Made by a program: the position numbers and the translations under genes. The notes under the pieces are model-generated. The model made no database searches and was not told where the DNA came from. It saw only the letters and a program-made list of their open reading frames with translations. DNA of 64,000 bases from Lamellibrachia columna (taxonomy: Eukaryota; Annelida; Polychaeta; Sabellida; Siboglinidae). The stretch lies in NCBI GenBank assembly GCA_963662155.1, contig OY759263.1, positions 41,781,084 to 41,845,083 of the forward strand. Reading direction: 5' to 3'. Below are positions 13,116 to 26,700 of the stretch, in pieces (position 1 is the first letter of the stretch; each line of letters begins with the position of its first letter).

Positions 13116-13639
13116 CACGAATCGCGAAGATTGGTTTACGATAGAGACGACGTTTCCGTAACTGTCATCTTTATAGCGACAGCTTTACGAGGACATCCTG
13201 CAAAGACAAATGTTTATTTACCCGGGAAAGCGGCGTCGCTACCCGTCCCAGCTGATATGTCAACAGGTTGCAAGATCCACGCACTGCCGCTTACTGAGAA
13301 CGTTTATTAGGATCACTGACGACGATATTAATGTTACACTGAATATTAATACAATTATAACTTTGTAGCAGTAGTACCTAATTGTGCAGGTAATTCGCCC
13401 GCGCACAGATGGACGCACGCGTACGCAAGCACGCATAACAATTTTTTTACAATAAATCCGAAAGCCCATGCAGTTACGTCCCGTGTTCGATGTCCAGTGT
13501 ACGGTGCTCGGCAGTGGCGAAACGAGGCAACGTGCTGCCGTGGGCAAGAGTAACACATGCCGTCTCCCCGAACAAAGAGCGCAATAGTAGGGGAATAGCT
13601 ATGCCTAGGCATAAAACCTCATTGTTGCTCAACGACAAC

Positions 13640-13702
13640 GACGGGCCAACGAGACATGGAGACGGGCCAACGAGACATGGAGACGGGCCAACGAGACATG
13701 GA
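13640..13702. repeat. 21-bp tandem triplicate
   Basis: Three copies of ACGGGCCAACGAGACATGGA plus G. Confidence 0.95.
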
Positions 13703-13989
13703 GTGATACGTTGGTCCCGCGCGCGGAAGCTCCTCCATATTCTCTTACAGAATAACAAAACTCCATGACATTGTTGTGATCCGGCACTCTCGTTTTCTCG
13801 TTGACTGGGAATCGTGTCTTTAACCACGAAAACCACATACTATTCATAACATATCGTGCATGTATGTGTTTGTACGCGCGGGCGTGTGTAACTTATTATG
13901 TAATGATAATAAAAATAATGTAAGTAAATGTGTCATCAGCATTTTGATTTTAAAAATAGTTTTTGTAGACGCCGGTAATATGTGTGTGT

Positions 13990-14125
13990 GCGTCCGTGCG
14001 TGTGCGTGTGCGTGTGCGTGTGCGTGTGCGTGTGCGTGTGCGTGTGCGTGTGCGTGTGCGTGTGCGTGTGCGTGTGCGTGTGCGTGTGCGTGTGCGTGTG
14101 CGTGTGCGTGTGCGTGTGCGTGTGT
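13990..14125. repeat. (GTGTGC)n microsatellite
   Basis: About 22 hexamers, the reverse-complement motif of the CACACG array at 12.4 kb. Confidence 0.97.
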
Positions 14126-14129
14126 GTCG

Positions 14130-15020
14130 GGATTTCTTCTTACGGTAACGCGTCAGGCTTCCAATACTCACTAATTCGTGAGGGCGTCTTGACCAATTTG
14201 AGGGAAGTTTCGAACATTAAACCACCAAGTTATAGGGGCCTAATATTGATTTAAGATTGTTCAATAAAATGCCCCAGCCACTACACGCATTCCTCGCATG
14301 ATCAAGTTGTATCCGACAAAATCCTTCGATGTCCATTCTGAGGTAGGAGGAACCGTGGCAGTTACGTGCATTTTGCGATATTTGCGATAATAGTCCAGTA
14401 GAGGGTGCTGTTCCAAACAATCGTCGGATTAACCGTGTCGGCAGGGAAATGAACGCACGGATCCTATACTTAATAAAAATGCCACCATTACCGAAAGCGG
14501 AATCGTGTTCGGATGTTATTTCGTATTCACTGTTTACTGTTACCGAAGTCAACACAGCCAGGACACGGACAGAAAGCCGATTAAACCGAGATTACATCGC
14601 ACTAATCTTACCATCGCAAGGGCGCGAGCTGGCGCGCGCATCGTAAACGCGCCACCTGCCAGGAGGTAAGTGTCTTATCGAGGCTGCGTTAAACAAACTC
14701 GTTCCCTGCCGCTCTCTCGATTTATGACAGGCTTATTAATGTAAATATGCTCTCAACGACGTCCCTGTTTCAACTGCACGCCAACGCATGCGACAACGCT
14801 GCGTATGTGTCTGTGTCTCTGTGACCAACGTTCGCATCAAGGGTTCCTCCTCAATTCTATGTTTTCATTCGCCTCGTTCCAGGCTCATTTCGCGAACGTT
14901 GAACCTATCTAGTATGGACTACGACGAATTAAATTATTTTTGACCGGGCTCTGGTTAAAATTCGTCGACAAAGCGTGGACCGGCTCCATATGCTACTCTA
15001 TAGTAGGGCATATAAAGCTA
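14130..15020. other. Intergenic, no gene seen
   Basis: No gene supported. At about 14930-14985, TTATTTTTGACCGGGCTCTG resembles the 5' part of dispersed family R. Confidence 0.45.
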
Positions 15021-15027
15021 TTCAAAC

Positions 15028-15165
15028 TTTTGCACTATACCCGATATAACGATCAAGTCACTATACCCAATATAACGATCAAGTCACTATACCCGATATA
15101 ACGATTAAGTCACTATACCCGATATAACGATCAAGTCGCTACACCCGTTATAATGATCAAGGTCA
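15028..15165. repeat. 27-bp tandem repeat, about 5 copies
   Basis: Repeats of CACTATACCCGATATAACGA followed by TCAAGT, with the last copy diverged. Confidence 0.92.
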
Positions 15166-15234
15166 ATTATTTCGATGATTTAAAAAAATACGCATTCTTT
15201 TATTTCACTGACTGCGCGTATTAGTTGAACTATT

Positions 15235-15410
15235 CACATGTACACCACAGGCACACTACATGTACACCACATGTACACCACAGGCACACTATATGCACGC
15301 CACATGTACACGACAGACACACTATATGCACGCCACATGTACACCACAGGCACACTACATGCACGCCACATGTACACAACAGACACACTACATGTACGCC
15401 ACACATCTGA
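15235..15410. repeat. Imperfect minisatellite rich in CACATGTACAC
   Basis: Alternating blocks of CATGTACACCACAGGCACAC and TATATGCACGCCACATGTAC, compatible with a compound repeat of about 40 bp. Confidence 0.88.
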
Positions 15411-15419
15411 ACATCAAAA

Positions 15420-17355
15420 AATATAATTTTGGCGATGGGCCAAATCAATTAAGGAGGGATATTTAAACATATACTTTACGAATATCATAATGTATACAAG
15501 GTTGGATAGTGAGTGAAAGCCAAAAGCTGTACTACGTGAATATTTTGTTTAGCTCATATTGAATTGACGCATACAACAAACATATGTACTACATTTCCAA
15601 ATGACTGAAAATACTATCGTACATCAACAGCAAAAGCAAAATACGGAATCAAAATCTTAAACGTCACCATTCAGGGGCGATTCGGGATATTTAGAACATA
15701 TAGACTAGCTAGAAAAGTGCATTGATACTGGGCATGGTGCTGGGTATGTCTAAGTAGACGCAATCTTTCTTTAAAACAGAACTCCGCTGCTACTGCCATA
15801 GTGTGCCAGTGTAGCAATTGGTATCGTGTCCTTCCGACCTGGAACCGACCGATCGAGGGTTATCAAACAACCAACGAAGTCGTCCAGCTTTATTTTACAG
15901 CTCAAAAATGAAGCTAATTAATTTCTTTCTATGATTTCTAATCCTGTACAAATGTTTAGTAAATATTTAGTTGCAACGTGAATAATTTTTTTATAATCAA
16001 CCCCGACTGACGAACACAAGATCGTGTCGTTTAGTAAAGAACACCCAAGGCGAATTCTGCGCCTAAAGCTACACGAATGGTATTTATCTGGGTGCTAAAT
16101 TAAATACTAAGCTTATTCTGTTATCTGTCCCTATTTCTACCGAAGCTCGGAGGCCCAGAACGGCCCGTAACAGCGACTAACGCAGCATGCATGGCTACCT
16201 CGCGGGTGGAATCGTAAATGCGTGGCGGGCAACGAACAACTCCGATACCTACACCTTCCATCTACTCCCATAGTCGCCCCGGGGAGTCGAACACACGCCC
16301 GACTTCAAATATCCCGCCCCGGACACCACAGGGTGAATAAGCAACCTTTAATCGGGTTTATCGCCCTCACTCGCGGGGGTGATTTCATATCTGGCCACCC
16401 GAAATCCGGCGCGGTCAGCATCCGCTAGCGCGCGGGGTTGATGCCCATATGTGGACGCGGGGTGCGAATTAATTCACCTTTCATTTCGTTATCGTTGTCT
16501 AATGAAGCGCCGCTCATCGCTGGCCACATCAAATGTGCCGCTGGATTAATGTCAGCGGTCGGTGATTTCGGGGGTTGAGGCGGGTAATTTGCTGACTGGT
16601 GTCTCAGGAGACCGGGATGTTCACTCCGCGGTTGCCGGGCGACGTGAAGAGATGCAACGGATGGATATGTTCCGGAAGACGATCTTCAGAAATCAACAGA
16701 TTTGCCTCTGGGTGCTACTGGGTTGAGAGCGTAATTCCTATTTACCTTCATTGTAATATGTTCAGCGTCTGCACAGAACTACTCAAAAGCCCGGGGCGTA
16801 ACTATAGGCAGAACTAAAGTGTTGGCCGACGATCCAACGAACCCACCAACCTTTAAGTCGTTCGCAGCGGCTAGAAAATGGGACAGACCCCCGAGTTTAT
16901 CGAAATACATTGACCCCTATTTGGTTGACATAATATATTTATTTTTATTCATAAAATTAAATTGCTTTCAAGTGATAATTAAAGATCAAGTAAAATGTAA
17001 ATGAATATACAAAAGGCCAACGGTTTGTCAAATAATAATACTACCAGTGACGTTTCTAGGATCTCGCAAACGATGAGGCCAAACCTATCATAATTTATAG
17101 CGGCGCAACGGCAAAATACGTATCACTGGTGTACAAATATGAACCAGGGTACTGAGGCATATCCGCACAGGTATGGGCGAATATACATAGCATATTTCAA
17201 TCCTTTTTACAGAGCAGAATACGAACTGCAATGGTAAATTTCCGCCTGCAGACCATCACAGCTTGTTAGGTATATCCATAAGTATTATTTTGGGGCTAAA
17301 TGTGCCCAAATAAATAATATAAACATAGCCAGCTGTAGTTTATATAATACAACGG
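15420..17355. other. Intergenic, no gene seen
   Basis: About 1.9 kb without a recognisable gene or repeat family. The 16.1-16.8 kb part is GC-richer than its surroundings, but no coherent exon was found. Confidence 0.5.
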
Positions 17356-17362
17356 TCTAAGT

Positions 17363-17585
17363 TGTGAAGTGGTATTGGTCTGTCTCAACTACAGCGTGGT
17401 GTTGATCTGTCTCAACTACAGCGTGGTGTTGATCTGTCTCAACTACAGCGTGGTGTTGATCTGTCTCAACGACAGCGTGGTGTTGATCTGTCTCAACTAC
17501 AGCGTGGTGTTGATCTGTCTCAACTACAGCGTGGTGTTGATCTGTCTCAACTACAGCGTGGTGTTGATCTGTCTCAACTACAGCG
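17363..17585. repeat. 27-bp minisatellite, about 8 copies
   Basis: Units of GGTGTTGATCTGTCTCAACT followed by ACAGCGT. Confidence 0.96.
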
Positions 17586-17644
17586 CGCACGGAACACCAC
17601 GCGACGAAGAAAACCAAAAGGACACAGAATACAAACATTATAAT

Positions 17645-17808
17645 TATACACTTTATGATACATGTACACATAACACTCCATGATACATGTACACATAACA
17701 CTCCATGATACATGTACACTCCATGATACATGTACACATAACACTCCATGATACATGTACACATAACACTCCATGATACATGTACACTCCATGATACACG
17801 TACACATA
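17645..17808. repeat. Minisatellite of CACTCCATGATACATGTACA units
   Basis: Compound array in which the core CTCCATGATACATGTACA is sometimes followed by CATAACA and sometimes not, giving about 18- and 25-bp units. Confidence 0.93.
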
Positions 17809-17892
17809 ACCTACACAAACTATCGTGTTAAAAGTTTACTGTCTTTAAGACATCCCACCTCAGAATCCCATGTCCCACCTATTTTACATGCT

Positions 17893-18001
17893 CGATGTAC
17901 GAGTTAGATGTACGAGTTAGATGTACGAGTTAGATGTACGAGTTAGATGTACGAGTTAGATGTACGAGTTAGATGTACGAGTTAGATGTACGAGTTAGAT
18001 G
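17893..18001. repeat. 13-bp tandem repeat, about 8 copies
   Basis: Head-to-tail GTACGAGTTAGAT units. Confidence 0.96.
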
Positions 18002-18098
18002 CTACCGTAGAAAACAGTTTTGAAATCAACAAATACTACGCGGTTTGGTCAATAACAAGATGTGCGGATAAGCCTCAGCGTGCGGACAGGCCCCACCT

Positions 18099-18354
<256 letters not shown>

Positions 18355-18489
18355 TAACATTTCACAGCACATTGATGCTCCATTAACACACATGCTGTGT
18401 GTTATTCGACAAAATCACACAACTTTCAGAAAAAACACACCCAAAGCAGATACCCCTCTACATCAGCCCAGCCCTGTGAATGTTGTAAT

Positions 18490-19425
18490 CGAATGAAAGA
18501 TCTAACGAAGTAGTAAAGAAAACATTAACTCTAACCAACGTATCCGATGTGAAAGTATTCGGGGGGGGGGAATCAGTCATTAAACAACCACGAATGTAAT
18601 TATTTCATTATTTTCTACCTGTCGGACAAAGACGGACACAGTGGGCGATTTGAGTGTTGAACGACTCTGTGGTTTTTGTTGGTCATATACCACATTTATG
18701 ATCCGTCCGCCATTACCCATAAATAGTCCCTATGATAGCGACGAATGCGCGTTATGAGTAAATTCATGAGTGGTTTTTTATCATCGTCAGTTGGTAGAAC
18801 AGAGGCCATGGGTGCAGGGAGGCGAATGAACACAGAACGAGGCGAGTGGACGTCGGCGCCTGGGAGGAGACACTGCCAGGCTGCCCCCAAAGTTAGTGTA
18901 TTAATATGTAGATGGTGGGATCACGGTTACGCCATCTGGAAAGTGTCTCACACACAATGCGGCAACTGTTTCGGCTTTGTCCGACAGGTAGAAAAGCATT
19001 TATAGTAAATAACTCTATATAATAATTTTTTTTTAATACATCGCCAATTGGTAGATCAGAGGCCACTAGTGCAAGGAGGCGACTGGGAGGAGATACTGCC
19101 AAAGTTAGTGTATTAACATACTAGACAACAGCAACAGCAACAAAGCTCAAGAATGCCAAAGCGGAAAATGTTTAGTTTAAATTGTCATTTTGAAAATGAA
19201 AAGCCGAAAAGGTTTTAATAGAATAGCAAGCGTTGACCATGCATGTGGTGACGATGGCTCAAAGTTGTATTTCATGACACATTTCAATTCGGCCACTTTT
19301 TAAAGGCCTCGTTTAATATGTAGCATGTATCAACTAAACATGCATAAGTCCTATGTTGGCACGTAGTGGTTATCGTATCTGGTCAGTATAGACATCTGCT
19401 TAGGAGTCGAATAAACCTTACCCCC
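18490..19425. other. Intergenic with a local duplication
   Basis: No gene. A block at about 18780-18900 (GGTAGAACAGAGGCCATGGG, GCCAAAGTTAGTGTATTAA-like) recurs in shortened form at 19048-19122 (GGTAGATCAGAGGCCACTAG, then CCAAAGTTAGTGTATTAACA), showing a duplicated segment about 230-270 bp apart. Confidence 0.6.
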
Positions 19426-19428
19426 ATA

Positions 19429-19600
<172 letters not shown>

Positions 19601-19604
19601 CTAG

Positions 19605-20345
19605 TTTCTTTCAGCTTGTTGTTCTGCTTCAGTACTTCGATAAATTGGTTCGTATACTAACAAAACACGGCTGGAGACGATAAGTCGCAACAACAGCGAG
19701 ATGGGCGTGTGTCGGTGGGCGTGTGTCGGTGGGCGCCATACGCAAGTGCACAATATCGGTTAGCAAAGAAGGTTACAAATAAAACTGGCCGTGTGCAATC
19801 ATCGGGAGCCGGATTCTATTTGTTGTTCCGTTGGTAACAATGTCAATGTTTTCAATACTGGAAAAATGTTTTATTTTGATTTGAGTTTAGCAATAGTAGA
19901 AATCTTCATAAATTCGCGACCAAAATTTAGTGCGGACGACAAACGGTGGCGCCACAGCACGCAGCCTGGATAACCAATGATACTCAATAGAACGCTTCTG
20001 CCACCTGGTGTTTAAACATAGTGTATAAATTGTCTACCAGATGGCGACATTCGTTTGCATTAGGGGCCATCTCAAAATACAGATGTTTATTTATTACTAA
20101 ACGAAACCAATGTCATTTCACCTCACGTGTGGATACCCATGACAATATTCTCGTCCTTCGTGCTCTTACCATCACATACCAATGATACCATCCACATAAT
20201 AATGAATTCAGCCAACACATAACGCATAAGCCATAACTGCCTGTATCCGTATGGACTGTGGTCGGAAAATAAACAATGTTTTGTGGAACATTACAAAAAA
20301 CACAAAACAGATGCCAAATCCCAATGAAATCAATGTTGTTTAGTG
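19605..20345. other. Intergenic, no gene seen
   Basis: A short duplicate GGGCGTGTGTCGGT occurs twice at about 19700-19730. No gene supported. Confidence 0.5.
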
Positions 20346-20347
20346 AC

Positions 20348-20420
20348 AAAGATTATTGTTTTGAGATCACCCCTTAGTGCATAATATGCACTAAGGGGTG
20401 ATCTCAATACAATAATCTTT
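20348..20420. repeat. Near-perfect 73-bp palindrome
   Basis: Two 36-bp arms (20348-20383 and 20385-20420) are reverse complements with one mismatch and a 1-nt centre at 20384. The arms begin AAAGATTATTGT and meet at GCATA-A-TATGC. It may be a tiny foldback element or an inverted duplication. No protein is encoded. Confidence 0.95.
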
Positions 20421-20724
20421 CAAGTGGGCAATGTTTGGAGGGAAGACCTAGACAATAGAATGTCCACTGGTAGGGTCAAAGGGTGATAAGTTGATCATGG
20501 CTTGATTGCCTCTGCAAATATTTCTAAAGTAAACATTTGGGGCTGGCTACTTCCAGCCAAGTGAACTTATGGGGCCATTAGATTCCATGCAAGGTCTCAA
20601 TTTGCAACAATATAATACTAAAGAAATAATTTTAAGCATTCATTAACTGGAATTACAATTTATAATCAGTTTAAAAAAATAAAAAATAAAGTAATAATCG
20701 GTGTTTTGTATGAATATTTTTATT

Positions 20725-20940
20725 ATGTCCAGGCAGAGCCCAGGCCCGGCCCGGCCCGCTCACACTAGGCCCAGGCCCGGCCCAAGCCCGTTGTGTTTAA
20801 ATTGTTTTCAGCCCAGGCCCGGCCCGGGCCCGCAGTATGTAGGCCCAGGCCTGGCCCGGCCCGCAAAATTATGTAGAGGCCCAGCCCGTAGGCTGTGGGC
20901 CGGGCTTGGACCCAAAGCCCGGCCCGCGCAGGGCACTAGT
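20725..20940. repeat. GC-rich GGCCC/GCCCGG block
   Basis: Irregular repeats of GGCCCAGGCCCGGCCC, partly inverted (GGGCCGGGCTTGGACCC). Such GGCCCGG subterminal blocks occur in some hAT-like DNA elements, but no TIR or TSD was identified. Confidence 0.7.
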
Positions 20941-21246
20941 GCATATCCTCATGTGAAGTCATCCTTGTGTGCCTTGGTTCTAGCAGGATTGTCTGAGTAT
21001 TCCAGGTTGTTAGTTGTTTAGAGATCACAGCTGTTTTGCCGCTGTGTACCAGTGAGATCTTTTATTCTTTTAATAAAACATTAAAAAGGCACATGTATTC
21101 TTCCTCAACATATGCCAATTGTTCGACAAGCCGGCAAGTTCGACCCAATTTCCATGAAATAACCGAGTGGATCAAACCGAGTCCCTACCGGTTAGTGACA
21201 TACCGTGATGCCATCATGGTACTCAGCTGCACACATCATTGAAATA

Positions 21247-21793
21247 CAGTAGAACCCCTTAAGGCAGCCACCCCTTGAAATTGGCCATTCTATCACACTG
21301 TTTTATTTTTTCCATTGAAACCTGTGTTAACTAATTCTGTAAAGCGGCCGGTCTAATCCATAATGCAGCCAGTCATAACTGTCTAAAACGGCCAATTGAC
21401 TCCCTAAACACTGACTGCTGTTCACTTCAAAAATAAATATCATCAGTTAGGCCTTCACAGCCACAAATAATTTCTTTTCAGAATATCATTTTACAAAAAA
21501 ATACAATGTGCTGCCACTTGCTAAAAAAGGGGAAATTATCATAGTTAGTTATGATAGTTATGACTTCATAAAACAATGACATTTGTTTAAAAAAAATAGT
21601 ATTACAAATATCACAAAAATAAAAGTATTGAACAATTGGCACAGTATATGCATGTACATGTACCTGGCTATGTACAAAAGTTTACCAGATCTGCACATCT
21701 CTATATCCGACTTGCCTCTGTAATCAGGCCAATCCTGTAGTCAGGCCATTTTATCTTAGTTACATAGGTGGTCTCTTTAGACAGGTTCTACTG
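21247..21793. mobile_element. pogo/Tigger-type MITE
   Basis: Termini CAGTAGAACCCCTTAAGG at the left and, reverse-complemented, CAGTAGAACCTGTCTAAAG at the right. It is flanked by TA on both sides (21245-21246 and 21794-21795). The 547-bp length, TA target site and CAGTRGAACC terminus fit the pogo branch of Tc1/mariner. Internal GGCCA/GCAGCC-spaced words echo the terminus. No transposase frame. Confidence 0.8.
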
Positions 21794-21795
21794 TA

Positions 21796-22620
21796 AGAAA
21801 TGTTATTGAAGAAACAAAATGAATAGGAAAGATGTAATCATATGTTTAATCAAGAGATCTACAGCAAACTGCAGCTTCATAATGCTATATGGATGTCATC
21901 ATTAAATTCACCAGACATCACTAAATTTATATACACTTAAATTATTATATATTACTTGTTTAGAAAGCACCAACAACAGCCCTAGGAGTAGAAAATGTAA
22001 AACTATACTCAAATGTAAACGTTCAATACACATGCACTGTAAATAAAACTATACAAATACACACATGAATTATCTACAAAAATATTTGTTTAAAAACAAT
22101 ATTACATATTTTCTATCAGTCTCCTCATTTTCTATCAGTCTCCTCATTTTCTATCAGTCTCCTCCTCCTCATCCTCAGCAGCTATTTCTGGGATATAGAA
22201 AGAACACTAGTTATTGTGAGTAAACCATAATAAATAATATATGTCATTATCATTATGAATAGATATTCAGTAGGTAAAACAAATAACTTGCACATACATA
22301 AGTTGTTATACAATAAAACAATAACAATAATATAATAATAACAAAGTCTGGTATAGTGCCAGTATCCACCAAATATAGTGCTTATGGCATTTGCTCCAAT
22401 TTTTTACCACTAAATCACTTGAGTGTAAACGTACAATACAATATAAAATATTCAGTGATAACTTCTCATGGTGTGTGAATTTTAGAAAGAACATATCAAT
22501 ATTGTTCAAATCATGGAATGCACTTAATTTAGTATCACATTGTATATGGAATGACTTTTAAAAAATGCATGCCTTATACACTGTGGCTTGAATAATATAT
22601 AAGTTGCCCTGATTAATATA
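21796..22620. other. AT-rich intergenic sequence
   Basis: No gene. A 20-bp unit (TTTTCTATCAGTCTCCTCA-type) is repeated three times at 22108-22166. Confidence 0.55.
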
Positions 22621-23060
22621 CAATGGAACCCTGCGTAATGACCACCTGGTAAAAATATCACTTCCAAAATGTAACCACCTTTTCCCAAAGCCTAAACTGT
22701 TGATACTGATATTTCACACATAAGACTACTTCAGTCAGAATCCAGACACTGTTTCATTGATCCCATGGGCAATCTTATTTCTGAGTTTCCACTGGTAGCG
22801 TAAAAACTTATCCATAATGAGCAATAATGTTTTTTATTCAAGCACTGATCTGTCCAAAATATCGCCCCAAGATAAGAATAGTTCTGACGTTTTACAGCAA
22901 GAAGAACGGTAATACTAAATTAGCGTAGGAAAAATGAATTTAAAAGATTAATCCAGACAGCTATGTCGCTTCCCTCAGTTCTTTGTATAACAATATCTAT
23001 TTGTAAAATTACTAATCCTTGAGACAGCCCCTTTGAGACCACCCCTTCACTACCACCAGT
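22621..23060. mobile_element. Probable second pogo-type MITE, right end unclear
   Basis: The left end reads TA then CAATGGAACCCTGCGTAATG and ACCACC, the same terminal style as the element at 21247. Words such as TTTGAGACCACCCCTTCACT near 23025-23045 resemble the pogo-type interior, but a matching right TIR is not visible. Confidence 0.5.
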
Positions 23061-23159
23061 TCTCACACATAACAAAAACATTAATAACAAAATGCTATAA
23101 TCCTTACAACAGAAATCAAAGAAAGTATAACCAAAAAAACTACACTGCTTTTAAACTCC

Positions 23160-23575
23160 CTCCTCAGTGGAGTTAGCCCATCGTGAATCTGGTTCGTTGA
23201 AACTCAAATCTGATGTGTGTGAATAATTTAGGTAATATGTGTGGAGTTCGTTTAATAAAAGAGTGACTAATTTTTTTTAAATCATCAAAGGAATTGACTT
23301 TAATCATTAGATAGGGTAAGTTACAAAAGTGTGTATGGCTTAATGTTATAATGCATAGAACCAGACCACTTTTGTAATTTTTTTGCCAAATTAGGACCGC
23401 AACCAGTCAAACATAATTTAATAGTTTATGTGATGATTTTAGTCAAACAAAATGAAATATTTGTATAAACGAGCTAGCATGGTGTAGTTGATACTAGAGA
23501 GGTTCGATTTTTCCTGAAATGATTCTGAAACGAGATGAGCGAAAAACTGAATTGAAGAGGGACCTTTAAACTGCC
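23160..23575 (+). mobile_element. Dispersed repeat family R, copy 2
   Basis: Begins CTCAGTGGAGTTAGCCCATC and runs through GTGTGTGAATAATTTAGGTA, GTGATGATTTTAGTCAAA and GAGCTAGCATGGTGTAGTTG. It ends with AAATGATTCTGAAACGAGAT and GAAGAGGGACCTTTAAA. It closely parallels the copy at 55.2 kb. It ends just before the TMEM220 stop codon, so it probably lies in or next to that gene's 3' UTR. Confidence 0.78.
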
Positions 23576-23613
23576 TGTTATCAGTTGTTTGGAGACACTG
23601 CATACAAGGACAC

Positions 23614-23773
23614 TTAGGCAGACCCAAGAAGGCCCGGAAACATGCCATTGCAGTGGCCAAGCTTTGTGTGCAGACCACCGATGAAACACAACGTCCACAC
23701 GGCCAGAGGCAGCAATCCCAGCATGCCAGTCATGATCAGAAGGGCATTGGCCGAACCCTTCCGGGGGACGGAG
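23614..23773 (-). CDS. TMEM220: TMEM220 exon 6 (terminal)
   Basis: Residues about 155-207. Encodes SVPRKGSANALLIMTGMLG and the last membrane segment, ending GLLGSA then TAA. The acceptor is TTTCACAG. Confidence 0.9.
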
Positions 23774-26700
23774 CTGTGAAACAAACAAGACAAATATTGT
23801 ACATAAATTGACACGATGGTCACATAATGCACTCACAATGCAATCATGTGCTTGGAAACATGCATGCACGCCCACATGAAAACTTATAATAGCATTACTG
23901 CATATATTATTAATACAGTCAACACGCATAAGAAAATTGCTCAAATTAACAAGCAGCCTGTTGAATCAAGGGATAGATATATGCCCGTGTATGTGTGCAT
24001 GTGTGTATATGTACATATTCTGTACTTATATACATATGTATGCATGTGTGTACAGATATCATTGGATTAATTGAATGCCACCACTGATATCAGAAGACAT
24101 CAAAGTCAGACGATGTTGATGGATTGGCTGCACACTTAGGAGAGATGGGAATAACAACACACAATAACACTAACCTGGGCCCTGAAGGTAAAATCATAAC
24201 ACTAACCTGGGCCCTGAAGGTAAAACAATAATACTAACCTGGGCCCTGAAGGTAAAACAATAACACTAACCTGGGCCCTGAAGGTAAAACAATAACACTA
24301 ACCTGGGCCCTGAAGGTAAAACAATAACACTAACCTGGGCCCTGAAGGTAAAACAATAACACTAACCTGGGCCCTGAAGGTAAAACAATAACACTAACCT
24401 GGGCTCTGCAGGTAAAACAATAACACTAACCTGGGCCCTGCAGGTAAAACAAAAAGTGGACAACCAAAGTCAACACAGAGAAGGACTGTTGAAGCAGAGA
24501 GGAACCAACAGGGAGGGAGATCTTGGAAGTTGGCCTTAAGTGGCCATATGCACCAACTACCAGGTAGGTACAAAGAGGCTAAGTAAGTAATCAAGGTTCC
24601 TGAGACTTAATAGCCAAACAGTATATTTGTTATGATAGATAAAGAATAATGCCAACGAAACGGCCATTATAAGAGGGCGTTTATAACACAGTAAACAGTA
24701 ATTGTCAAGTAGAAATGCATATGTCAAAGACACTGCGAACAATGCAGCTGATTACTCCTGTTTTTCAAAGCATTATTGTCACATCTCTTTATGGTCATAC
24801 ATGCCAAACTCAGATGGTTCTACCTACCAATGCCTAACATACTCATTTTTCAAATATTGATGGTCTTAGCTGTCAAAATCAGATAATCTTACATGTCAAA
24901 CCCTGATGGTCTCATTTGTATAAATCTGATGGTCTTACTTGTCAAAACCTGATGGTCTTACTTGTCAAAACCTGATAGTCTTACTTGTCAAAAGCTGATG
25001 CCAACATTCTAAATCCTGATAGTCCTTCAGACCACTAAAGCCTGATGCCTTATCTGCCTAATCATAAAAAAGTACGTTCTTACATAGGGCGGTATCCAGT
25101 CCTTGGGACTGCTCAAAGGACTTTACTGGCAGATCTGTTCATTTCAATGCCAACTCGACTTCTCTGAGAAGCATTCAGCCACGCTGCACAAAGCCACAAA
25201 GTTCACATACACTCCTCTGTCTGAAGCCTGGTACTCATGCAGCTGAGTGAACTGTGACAATTTGGGGTGAACAAAATTGTCAGTTTCGAAATGGCAGCAA
25301 GAGGATTTGAACCTGGATTCTAGAGAATGAGAGTTCGCCGCCAATCCCACATTATCTTGTTGGTCTTAAACATAATAATGGCCCACTTGCCAAACCATGT
25401 GGTCTGATTTGTTAATGCTCCATGGACCTACCTTCCAAAAGATGTGAATCTACAGATGGCGAGCCAGACAACAATTGACACTGTGCCGCCCAACTCTCTG
25501 CAATAACAAGACACAACAAGTCACAATATTACTTCCTATATTTATGTAAATGAAACGAAGACCATTGTTCACGTTATTCATAATTAAGTATGACTTTAAC
25601 AACAACATAATTTTATAATTTTTTAGACTTAACAAATGTCAACTGTTTTTGTACAATCAAACATCAAATAACATACTTGCAGAAGTTGCAGTTAACTTAG
25701 ATTTGAGTTCAATTGGATAAATACACAATTATTTTACAATGGTAAGAATCTATATTATTATAAAAGCCATGGGTGCATCATTCCTCACTGTTTGATTTAT
25801 AGTGTTTGTAATCATAAAGGTCTTAAATCTAGTAGAAAATATACATATCTGCCATCAAATGATATGGTAACATCATTGTACATTTACTTTATGATACCAC
25901 CTGCCATTACCAAAAAGTGGTGCTGACAGCTGAATTGCAATTTTGACCAATCATATTCCATTGGGCTGGTGTTGTCCTTGCCTGCAGTTTGAATGGCTCT
26001 CTCTCTTTCAACAATCTCAGGTGATGCTGCTTTACTTAGTTTATACTGTTTTACTACAGCAAAAAAATCTTATTCTTAATCCTCACAGTTTCTTCACAAA
26101 ACTAGAATTTTAACTGTCCAATGGTATGTATTATTAACACAATCCTTACCTTCCTTCCTCATGCTGCATTGGGTTGGCTACGTGACCAGCTAGTAATTGA
26201 ATCACCGTGGCAACTAGCAGCATGGAGCCACTGATACAAATGGACATATGAATGACTGAGGCGTATTTCCAATACACGCTGTCTGAAAGAAACAAAACCA
26301 GCAATTTAGACAATTCTGTTCTATGCATTAAGAAATGCTGTGGTAAAAATATAGTATATTTATGAAAAACAATATTTACATGTGCAACATAAGTTAAAAA
26401 AGCAAGATCTACACTATAAATAGGCAGTAACTGTACATTTTCTTTTAATCAACTGTACGTCCAGAAGTAGGTAGATGTGGCTTAGACATGGTCTTCCGTG
26501 ACCAATGACCTACCAGTGAAAACAGCATGGGCACAATGGCAAGGAGAGCCCAAGACAGAGGGAACTGAAGGCTGCTGGGCTGACATGGGACACAGCGCCA
26601 AGGAGAGCCCAAGACAGAGGGAACTGAAGGCTGCTGGGCTGACATGGGGCACAGCAGCAAGGAGAGTCCAAGAGAGAGGGAACTGAAGGCTGCTGGGCTG

